DNA of 12,229 nucleotides, taken from positions 1-12,229 of the forward strand of contig PXSD01000170.1 of the NCBI GenBank assembly GCA_003023165.1, given 5' to 3'. The translations under genes were made by a program, and so were the position numbers. Positions 7,029-12,229 of this stretch are shown in pieces. The stretch is from Halobacteriales archaeon QS_9_67_15 (GTDB lineage: Archaea; Halobacteriota; Halobacteria; Halobacteriales; Haloarculaceae). Positions within the stretch are counted from its first letter, which is position 1. Every line of letters starts with the position of its first letter. Below the pieces are notes generated by a model. It did no database searches. It saw only the letters and a list, made by a program, of their open reading frames with translations, and was not told the DNA's origin.

Positions 7029-9341
7029 ATGACATCCGACGTACCCTCTCTTCTGCCCGGGGTAATCAGGCGGTCGTACGCCGCCCGTCTCGGGGTGGCG
7101 CTCGCGGTCGCGGTGGTGGTGATGGTCGGGTTCGGAGCCATCATCAGTACGCAGGCGTCAGCGACGCTGCAGGACGACGTGGAGGACGACCTCAAGACGC
7201 TCTCCGAGACGCGGACCGACGAGATCGACGCGTGGCTCGGGACCGTCCAGCGGGAGGCCGTCCTCACCGCACAGCTCGAGACGATCCGGTCGGGCGACGG
7301 TGACGCGGTCGACCGGGAGGTCACCCGGATGGTCGAGTCGGGGGCTGTTCCGCCAGACGTGGTGGCGATCCACTATCTCGACACCGAGTCGATGGTGATC
7401 ACGGAGAGCTCGAACGACGAAATCGAAGGCGTGAGCCCGGCCGAACAGGGTGCGCCGTTCGCGACGGACCCGCCGGAGTTCGACGACCCGAACGACACGT
7501 ACGTCACCGAACCGTTCGAGGTGTCCGTCGTCGACCACCCGGTCGTCGCGGTTGTCACGCCAGTGCCGGACACCGAGAACCGCGCGCTCGTGTTCATGAT
7601 GGACATCGCGGCGCACTCGCGGGGACTCGCCGACGGCAACGACGACACGTCGACGGTGGTCGTCAACAGCGACGGCAACTACGTCGCCCACCCGAACGCG
7701 AGCCGGATCCTGACGCCCCACGACGGGGCAGGGATGGACTTCGGGATGATGGAACCAGGTCAGACGACGTTCATGGAGCACGGCGAGACGCTCATGGCGA
7801 GCACGAAACTGCAGACCAAAGACTGGGTCGTCATGATCCACTCGCCGAAAGAGACCGCCTACGCGCTGGGCGCGCAGATCAACTCCGACCTCGTCGGGCT
7901 GGTCCTGCTGGCGCTCATCAACCTCGGTCTCGTCGGCGTGACCATCGGGAGTAACACGGTCATCTCCCTGCGCCGCGTGTCCCAGCGAGCGCAGGCGATG
8001 GCCGACGGCGACCTCGACGTCGACCTCGCGACCGCCCGCGACGACGAGATCGGGGCGCTCTACCGCTCGTTCCAGGACATGCGCGACTCGATACGCGAAA
8101 AGATATCCGAGGCCGAATCCGCCCGCGAGGAGGCCGAGACGGCTCGGGCCGACGCGGAAGACGCCCGGCAGCGCGCCGAGCAGGAGGCCGCCGAGATGGA
8201 GTCGATGACGACCCACCTCGAGACCAGGGCCACGGAGTTCGGCGACGTGCTCTCGGGCGCGGCCGCGGGCGACCTCACGCGCCGCGTCGACCCCGACAGC
8301 GAGAACGCGTCGATGCAGTCGGTCGGTCACAGCATCAACGACACGCTCGACGCGCTGGAAGAGACGCTCGCGCGGATGAAGTCCTTCGCCGGGGACGTGT
8401 CGGCCTCCAGCGAGCAGGTCGGGCAGGACGCCGAGCGGGTCGGCCGCGCCAGCGACCAGGTCACCGACTCCATCTCGGAGATCTTCGACGGAACGACCGA
8501 GCAGTCGGAGGGGCTGTCCGACGCCGCCGGGGAGATGGAGAACCTCTCGGCGACGGCCCAGCAGGTCGCCGCCTCGGCACAACAGGTCGCGACCACCTCA
8601 CAGCAGGCCGCGAAGGTCGGCGAAGAGGGCCGCGAGGCCGCCCAGCGCGCCATCACGGAGATGAGCGCTATCGAGGACGAGACGGGCGAAACCGTGCAGG
8701 CGATCAACGACCTGGACGACGAGCTCGACGAGATCGGCCAGATCGTGAGCGTCATCACGCAGATCGTCGAGCAGACGAACATGCTGGCGCTGAACGCCTC
8801 GATCGAGGCGGCCCACGCCGACGGCGACGGGGCCGGGTTCGCGGTCGTCGCCGACGAGATCAAGGGCCTCGCCGAGGAGACCAAGGAGGCGGCGGCGGAT
8901 ATCGAGGGTCGCATCGAGGGGATCCAGACGCAGGCGAGCGAGACGGTCGACACGATGGAGGCGACGAGCGAGCGCGTCACGGACGGCGTCGCGACGGTGG
9001 AGGACGCCGTCGAGGCGCTGGAGACCATGGTGGAGTACACCGAAGAGGTCGACACCGGTATCCAGGAGATCGACGACGCGACCGAGGAGCAGGCGCGGAC
9101 TGCCCAGGAGGTCATGGGGACTATCGACGACCTGACGGCGATCAGCCAGCAGACCGCAACGGAGGCGGACACGGTGGCCGGTGCGGCCGACGACCAGTCC
9201 CGCTCCATCGAGGCGGTCGCGACGTCTGCGCGTGACCTCCGCGAGCGCGCGGAGGAACTGGAGGCGGAACTGTCGCGGTTCCAGACGCGGGGGGGCGTCG
9301 AGGACGCGGAAACGACTGCGGCTGCGGCGACGGACGACTGA
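7029..9341 (+). CDS. htrII: HtrII-type transducer: methyl-accepting phototaxis/chemotaxis protein
   Basis: 770-residue membrane transducer that passes signals from sensory rhodopsin II, and possibly from extracellular ligands, to the CheA/CheW system controlling the archaellum. Order: TM1 about 21-41; extracellular dCache-like domain about 42-286 (contains the YVTEPFEVSV and VVNSDGNYVAHPN cache-type segments); TM2 about 288-308; HAMP about 309-362 (QAMADGDLDVDL); charged coiled coil; a second HAMP-like unit (AAGDLTRRVDPDSENASM); then a long coiled-coil methylation/signalling region with the conserved hairpin tip EQTNMLALNASIEAA (581-595) and GFAVVADEIKGLAEET. Length matches Halobacterium HtrII (about 765, with a large extracellular domain) rather than the short Natronomonas form. 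The start ATG 7029 fits the leaderless promoter. It is two bases upstream of the sopII ATG, which identifies it as SRII's partner. It looks intact. Confidence 0.93.
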   Translation: MTSDVPSLLPGVIRRSYAARLGVALAVAVVVMVGFGAIISTQASATLQDDVEDDLKTLSETRTDEIDAWLGTVQREAVLTAQLETIRSGDGDAVDREVTRMVESGAVPPDVVAIHYLDTESMVITESSNDEIEGVSPAEQGAPFATDPPEFDDPNDTYVTEPFEVSVVDHPVVAVVTPVPDTENRALVFMMDIAAHSRGLADGNDDTSTVVVNSDGNYVAHPNASRILTPHDGAGMDFGMMEPGQTTFMEHGETLMASTKLQTKDWVVMIHSPKETAYALGAQINSDLVGLVLLALINLGLVGVTIGSNTVISLRRVSQRAQAMADGDLDVDLATARDDEIGALYRSFQDMRDSIREKISEAESAREEAETARADAEDARQRAEQEAAEMESMTTHLETRATEFGDVLSGAAAGDLTRRVDPDSENASMQSVGHSINDTLDALEETLARMKSFAGDVSASSEQVGQDAERVGRASDQVTDSISEIFDGTTEQSEGLSDAAGEMENLSATAQQVAASAQQVATTSQQAAKVGEEGREAAQRAITEMSAIEDETGETVQAINDLDDELDEIGQIVSVITQIVEQTNMLALNASIEAAHADGDGAGFAVVADEIKGLAEETKEAAADIEGRIEGIQTQASETVDTMEATSERVTDGVATVEDAVEALETMVEYTEEVDTGIQEIDDATEEQARTAQEVMGTIDDLTAISQQTATEADTVAGAADDQSRSIEAVATSARDLRERAEELEAELSRFQTRGGVEDAETTAAAATDD

Positions 9342-9343
9342 CA

Positions 9344-10153
9344 ATGCTCGGACTCATACTGTCGGCTGTAACTTCATAAAGATATTCGCCGCCCCGGGGC
9401 GGCGAAATTCCTGACAGACTTACAGCCGGCAGTATCACAACCTGGTTCGCGGTCGGTACGCTCGGAATGGTCGTCGGGACGCTCGTGCTGGCGTACGGCG
9501 CGGTGCTCGTCCCGACTGAACGACGGCGATTCATCGCGCTCGCCGCGTCGGTGCCGGGGATCGCGGCCGTCGCCTACGGGCTCATGTCGGTCGGGATCGG
9601 CGGATTCACCACCGCGAGCGGGAGCACGGTGTTCGTGCCTCGGTACGTCGACTGGCTCCTCACGACCCCGATCCACGTCGCGTTCATCGCGCTCGTGGTC
9701 GGCGCGTCGACGGGACTCATCGCCCGGCTGGCAACACTCCAGGCGCTGACGATCGGCTTCGGGTTCGTCGGCGCGACGCTCTCGGCACCGCTGAACTGGG
9801 CGCTGTACCTCGCCGGAAGCGCCTGTTTCGCCGGCGTCATTTACCTCCTCTACGCGGAGGCAGATGCGCTCGCGACCGACCAGTCCGACGAGATGGCCGC
9901 GCTCTTCCGGAAACTCAGGGCGTTCGTCGTCATCCTGTGGCTGGTTTACCCGGTGATCTGGCTGCTCGGGTCCACCGGACTCGGCATCATGGACCTCGAG
10001 ACCAGTACGCTCGTCGTCACGTACATCGACGTGGTCTCGAAGGTCGGCTTCGGCCTCATCGCGATCAACAACTTCGTCAGTATGGCCCACGTGTCCGACG
10101 ACACGGCCGCGAGCGAGACCGACCTCCCAGACGCCGCCAGGACGGCCGACTGA
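9344..10153 (+). pseudogene. sopII: Sensory rhodopsin II, interrupted after codon 4 by a palindromic insertion
   Basis: Seven-helix retinal photoreceptor for blue-light avoidance. ATG 9344 lies two bases after the htrII stop and reads MLGLILSAVTS then TAA (9377-9379), the stop lying in the inserted element 9356-9435. Removing 78 bases (9356-9433) gives MLGLITTWFAVGTLGMVVGT, matching Halobacterium SRII (MALTTWFWVGAVGML) and Natronomonas SRII (MVGLTTLFWLGAIGML), and a 243-residue protein against 237-239 in those. The remaining frame is intact. Restored numbering: Arg74 and counterion Asp77 in RYVDWLLTTP, Phe88 in place of the proton-pump donor Asp (the SRII pattern), WLVYPVIWLLG in helix F with the conserved Tyr, and Schiff-base Lys207 in YIDVVSKVGFG, preceded by Ser as in Halobacterium SRII. 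Rescue from ATG 9467 would lack 15 residues of helix A; no Shine-Dalgarno is seen there. Function is doubtful. Confidence 0.85.
9356..9435. mobile_element. 80-base palindromic MITE-like element inside sopII
   Basis: Symmetrical 16+13+22+13+16 structure. The outer arms ATACTGTCGGCTGTAA (9356-9371) and TTACAGCCGGCAGTAT (9420-9435) are inverted repeats with one mismatch. The centre (9385-9406) is a perfect 22-base palindrome, TTCGCCGCCCC followed by its complement. Two non-complementary 13-base spacers lie between. It contains no ORF. It is flanked by AT on each side (9356-9357 and 9434-9435), a possible 2-base target duplication; deleting 78 bases restores the host frame exactly. In RNA it would form a long hairpin just after the htrII stop. 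A non-autonomous, transposase-dependent element is the best reading. From memory similar palindromes recur in haloarchaeal intergenic regions, but I cannot confirm that here. Confidence 0.75.
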
Positions 10154-10168
10154 CGGCCGTCGCTCTTT
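10141..10168 (+). terminator. Probable terminator of the htrII-sopII operon
   Basis: GACGGCCG (10141-10148) and CGGCCGTC (10154-10161) form a perfect 8-bp stem with a five-base loop that includes the sopII stop codon. The stem is followed by GCTCTTTTC with a T-run at 10165-10168. Stem plus T-run resembles an intrinsic terminator; in archaea the T-run itself is the usual signal. Confidence 0.5.
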
Positions 10169-10390
10169 TCGTGCCCGGCAGTGGCGCTCGACGGAGCCTC
10201 CGAAGCGACAGCTATCGCGGACGTCTGGACTGAGCGGCTGAGGAGAGCGCTATCGCAGAATCCAGCAGTGGGCTACTGGGACGACAGCTGTCGCAGCGGC
10301 TCTGGAGATTCATACGTAGCGGACGGAGTCAACGGCGGTCCGCCGTCGGTGGTGGACGAACGGGGCCTCACTCGGTCGGCGCGCGGCCGA
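10169..10390. other. Non-coding stretch between convergent sopII and TFB genes
   Basis: About 220 bases between the operon end and the TFB stop. The one structural feature is a hairpin ACGGCGG/CCGCCGT at 10332-10346, about 45 bases past the TFB stop on the minus strand, which could help end that transcript. No gene is supported here. Confidence 0.4.
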
Positions 10391-11362
10391 TCAGTGGATG
10401 CCCATCGCTTCGATCTGCTCCTGGTAGCGGTTGCGGATGGTGACCTCTGTCACCTGTGCCACGTCGGCGACCTCGCGCTGTGTCTTCTTCTCGTTGCACA
10501 GCAGCGAGGCGGCGTAGATGGCCGCGGCGGCGTAGCCGGTCGGGGACTTGCCCGAGAGCAGGCCCTTCTCGGCGGTCACGTCGATGATCTCGTTGGCTTT
10601 CGCCTGTACCTCTTCGCTGAGTTCGAGTTCGGAGACGAAGCGGGGGACGTACTGCTTGGGGTCGACCGGCTCCATCTTGAGGCTGAGCTCTTGGGCGACG
10701 TACCGATAGGTCCGACCGATCTCCTTCTGTTCGACGCGGGAGACCTCGGAGACCTCTTCGAGCGAGCGGGGGATGTCCTCCTGTCGGCAGGCGGCGTACA
10801 GACAGGCGGTGGCGACGCCCTCGATGGAGCGGCCGCGGATGAGGTCCTCGTCGAGCGCGCGGCGGTAGATGACCGACGCGACCTCGCGGACGGAGCGCGG
10901 GACGCCCAGCGCGGAGGCCATGCGGTCGATCTCCGAGAGGGCGAACTGGAGGTTGCGCTCGCCGGCGTCTTTCGTGCGGATGCGCTCCTGCCACTTGCGC
11001 AGGCGGTGCATCTGACTGCGCTTCTCGGAGGACAGCGACCGCCCGTAGGCGTCCTTGTCCTTCCAGTCGATCTGGGTGGTCAGCCCCTTGTCGTGCATCG
11101 TCTGGGTGGTCGGTGCACCTACGCGCGATTTCTCCTGTCGCTCGCTGTGGTTGAACGCACGCCACTCGGGACCGCGGTCGATGTTCCCTTCGTCGATGAT
11201 GAGGCCGCAGTCCTCGCAGACGACCTCACCGCCGTCGGCGCTCGTGACGAGCGCGGACGACTCGCACTCCGGACACTGCTGCTGTTCGGCCTGTTCGCCC
11301 GTTTGTTCCTCCGCTTTTTCCTCGGACTCCACGCGCTCACGCTGGCGGCTCGGCCGTTCCAT
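10391..11362 (-). CDS. tfb: Transcription initiation factor IIB (TFB)
   Basis: 323-residue archaeal TFB, the general factor that bridges TBP/TATA-BRE DNA and RNA polymerase. Visible: a variable acidic/Gln-rich N-terminal extension (1-29); a zinc ribbon with CPEC (30-33) and CEDC (49-52); the B-finger/reader region DRGPEWRAFNHSE (62-74); and two cyclin-like repeats, about 125-220 (DRMASALGVPRSVREVASVI, GRSIEGVATACLYAACR) and 225-315 (SPTGYAAAAIYAASLLCNEK, the helix-turn-helix REVADVAQVTEVTIRNRY that contacts the BRE). Length and motifs are complete. Haloarchaea carry several TFB paralogues with overlapping roles; which one this is cannot be told from this window. The start ATG 11362 lies about 31 bases after a TATA box, giving a leader of only a few bases. 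Transcribed convergently with the photosensory operon. Confidence 0.97.
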   Translation of the reverse strand: MERPSRQRERVESEEKAEEQTGEQAEQQQCPECESSALVTSADGGEVVCEDCGLIIDEGNIDRGPEWRAFNHSERQEKSRVGAPTTQTMHDKGLTTQIDWKDKDAYGRSLSSEKRSQMHRLRKWQERIRTKDAGERNLQFALSEIDRMASALGVPRSVREVASVIYRRALDEDLIRGRSIEGVATACLYAACRQEDIPRSLEEVSEVSRVEQKEIGRTYRYVAQELSLKMEPVDPKQYVPRFVSELELSEEVQAKANEIIDVTAEKGLLSGKSPTGYAAAAIYAASLLCNEKKTQREVADVAQVTEVTIRNRYQEQIEAMGIH

Positions 11363-11388
11363 TGTTCTTATATAGACAAAATTTGGGA

Positions 11389-11397
11389 ACTTATAAA
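11389..11397 (-). promoter_or_regulatory. TATA box of the tfb gene
   Basis: The minus strand reads GGGTTTATAAGTTC here, a strong TATA box centred about 31 bases before the ATG at 11362. A second AT-rich run, TATATAAG (11368-11375), is too close to the start codon for this role. The 11363-11400 stretch is much more AT-rich than its surroundings. Confidence 0.7.
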
Positions 11398-11400
11398 CCC

Positions 11401-11589
11401 TTCGCCCGTCTTTCGTCGTATGTCAGGCGACACAACGACGTACGGCGTACATATTCGGGGAGTGGGCGGTCGATCGCTGTGAATTTATCGTTGTGGTCGG
11501 ACAGTAGACACGCGTCTGACATACGCATGACGACGACGTTCCCTAAGTGGGTGTCGCGGGGTCGTGTTCTCTGACAGATAGGACAGACG
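11401..11589. other. Non-coding region upstream of tfb, with a widely spaced inverted repeat
   Basis: No convincing gene is present. CGTATGTCAG (11417-11426) and its exact complement CTGACATACG (11516-11525) form a 10-base inverted repeat separated by 89 bases. It could be coincidence, a regulator site pair, or the ends of a small decayed element. A plus-strand open frame here is Arg/Ser-rich, not acidic, and unlike a haloarchaeal protein. Confidence 0.35.
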
Positions 11590-11613
11590 GACCGCTCCGC
11601 GGGCGGAGCGGTC
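11590..11613 (-). terminator. Strong GC hairpin just downstream of the MaoC-like gene
   Basis: GACCGCTCCGC (11590-11600) and GCGGAGCGGTC (11603-11613) form a perfect 11-bp stem with a two-base gap, beginning 10 bases past the MaoC-like stop on the minus strand. There is no T-run after it, so it may stabilise the 3' end or slow polymerase rather than act as a classical terminator. Confidence 0.4.
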
Positions 11614-11622
11614 GCGTCGCGT

Positions 11623-12084
11623 TCACTCGCGCCGTTTCACGAGGAACTTCATGTCGCCGGCGAACACTTCTTCACCGTCCTGGTTGGTCATCGAACTGTC
11701 GATGACGACGAGGCCGGCGTCGTCGCGACTGGAGAGTTCGCGCACGTCGGTCACCTCGAACTCGGCCGAGACTGTGTCGCCGGTGTACACCGGCGCGGGG
11801 ATGTCCATGTAGTTCATCCCCAGAAAGGCGACGACGCGGCGTTCGAGGAAGCCACACCGGTAGACGAACCCCGTCGCGAGGATGAACGTCATCGGTCCCT
11901 GGGCGATGCGCTCGCCGAAGGGGCCGTCCTCTGCGTACTCGGCGTTGGTGTGGAGCTCCGTCCAGTCGCCGGTGAACGCGGAGTGGAAGATGAAGTCGGC
12001 CTCCGTGACCGTGCGGCCGACGCTCTCGAAGGTCTGGCCCTCCTCGAACTCCTCGAAGTACTGCGGTTCGTAGCTGTAGGGCAT
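11623..12084 (-). CDS. MaoC-like (hot-dog fold) dehydratase
   Basis: 153-residue single hot-dog domain protein of the MaoC / (R)-specific enoyl-CoA hydratase group, which adds or removes water on acyl-CoA thioesters. The hydratase-2 motif is clear in SAFTGDWTELHTNAEYAEDG (catalytic Asp in GDW and His in LHTN), followed by FGERIAQGPMTFILATGF and the strands MDIPAPVYTGDTVSAEFEV and FLVKRRE. The usual Asn of GDxNPxH is Thr here. Length is normal for the family. The frame extends upstream to 12177, but ATG 12084 (MPYSYEPQYFEEFEEG) is chosen because a TATA-like GTTAAG lies exactly 27 bases before it and homology should begin there. The exact acyl-CoA is unknown; a role in fatty-acyl or organic-acid CoA metabolism is inferred. 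Confidence 0.92.
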   Translation of the reverse strand: MPYSYEPQYFEEFEEGQTFESVGRTVTEADFIFHSAFTGDWTELHTNAEYAEDGPFGERIAQGPMTFILATGFVYRCGFLERRVVAFLGMNYMDIPAPVYTGDTVSAEFEVTDVRELSSRDDAGLVVIDSSMTNQDGEEVFAGDMKFLVKRRE

Positions 12085-12107
12085 GAGAACCTGTTCTCCG
12101 GCCATCA

Positions 12108-12115
12108 TCTTAACG
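12108..12115 (-). promoter_or_regulatory. TATA element of the MaoC-like gene
   Basis: The minus strand reads CGTTAAGATG; GTTAAG is centred 27 bases upstream of the ATG at 12084, giving a leaderless transcript. This decides the start against the in-frame ATGs at 12105 and 12177, the former overlapping the box itself. Confidence 0.55.
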
Positions 12116-12178
12116 TTCGAGGTGGGCGGCGCGCTCTGTGGCGGGCGGAGCCCACCGACGGCCGTCGCCGGCAACAAC

Positions 12179-12186
12179 GCTTAATC
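12179..12186 (+). promoter_or_regulatory. TATA element of the gene starting at 12210
   Basis: GCTTAATC is centred 27 bases before the ATG at 12210, again the leaderless arrangement. It lies in the divergent space with the MaoC-like gene. Confidence 0.5.
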
Positions 12187-12209
12187 GCGTCGGCCCTCGC
12201 ATGGACTGT

Positions 12210-12229
12210 ATGGACGTTGCCGTACTGGG
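12210..12229 (+). CDS. First codons of a gene running off the right edge
   Basis: Reads MDVAVLG before the window ends. An in-frame ATG also lies at 12201, but the TATA spacing favours 12210. A strand followed by glycine is what begins many NAD(P)-binding Rossmann proteins, but seven residues are too few to name a product. Confidence 0.5.

Noticed and set aside
5192..7303. 703-codon plus-strand open frame
   Set aside because: It is antisense to the kinase-like gene, Arg/Val-rich, and shows no family signature; typical shadow frame in GC-rich haloarchaeal DNA.
7158..8582. 474-codon minus-strand open frame
   Set aside because: Antisense to the HtrII transducer, whose motifs are unmistakable; composition is Arg/Val/Leu-rich and not acidic.
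9377..9379. Stop-codon readthrough (recoding) in sopII
   Set aside because: The stop is TAA, lies inside an inverted-repeat element and is followed by element-coded residues that have no counterpart in SRII; insertion explains the data better.
9467..10153. Sensory rhodopsin gene with native start at ATG 9467
   Set aside because: The sequence before this ATG (ITTWFAVGTLG) aligns with known SRII N-termini, so the true start lies upstream; 9467 is at best a rescue start.
10181..11482. 433-codon plus-strand open frame
   Set aside because: Antisense to TFB over nearly its whole length and without recognisable motifs.
11362..11574. Small plus-strand open frame upstream of tfb
   Set aside because: Basic, Arg/Ser-rich product, overlaps the tfb promoter, and has no promoter of its own at a sensible distance.

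Overview
This window comes from a halophilic archaeon (class Halobacteria). It is GC-rich, the predicted proteins are strongly acidic, and several start codons sit about 27 bases after a TATA-like box, as in leaderless haloarchaeal transcripts. It also carries a TFB and an archaeal phototaxis transducer/sensory rhodopsin pair. Nothing in the sequence fixes the genus.

Layout, left to right. (1) 1-1118, minus: most of an acyl-CoA carboxylase carboxyltransferase subunit (propionyl-CoA carboxylase beta type) that runs off the left edge. (2) 1294-1920, plus: a divergent uracil-DNA glycosylase-like protein. (3) 1938-2242, minus: decayed remnant of a sodium:neurotransmitter-symporter (NSS/SNF) gene. 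(4) 2322-2945, plus: an unrecognised 207-residue haloarchaeal protein with a Gly/Ala/Ser/Cys tail. (5) 2970-3689, minus: an SDR oxidoreductase, divergent from (6) 3784-4437, plus: a glycerophosphodiester phosphodiesterase. (7) 4546-6751, minus: a two-gene unit in which a HEAT-like/protein-kinase-fold protein that lacks catalytic residues overlaps a seven-helix membrane protein by 11 bases. (8) 7029-10153, plus: the photosensory operon, a full-length HtrII-type transducer followed by a sensory rhodopsin II gene. (9) 10391-11362, minus: transcription initiation factor TFB. (10) 11623-12084, minus: a MaoC-like hot-dog dehydratase. (11) 12210 to the right edge: the first codons of a further gene.

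The main discovery is in the photosensory operon. Two bases after the htrII stop is an ATG (9344) that begins a peptide matching the start of known SRII proteins, but after four codons the reading frame enters an 80-base symmetrical palindromic element (9356-9435). The element brings a TAA stop. Removing exactly 78 bases restores an uninterrupted 243-codon sensory rhodopsin II whose N-terminus aligns with those of the Halobacterium and Natronomonas SRII proteins. The rest of the rhodopsin frame is intact, including the retinal lysine and counterion, so the insertion looks recent. The transducer keeps a large extracellular domain and could still serve as a chemoreceptor without its photoreceptor.

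A second point of interest is the pseudokinase/membrane-protein pair. The remaining genes are ordinary metabolic and housekeeping genes of this lineage.
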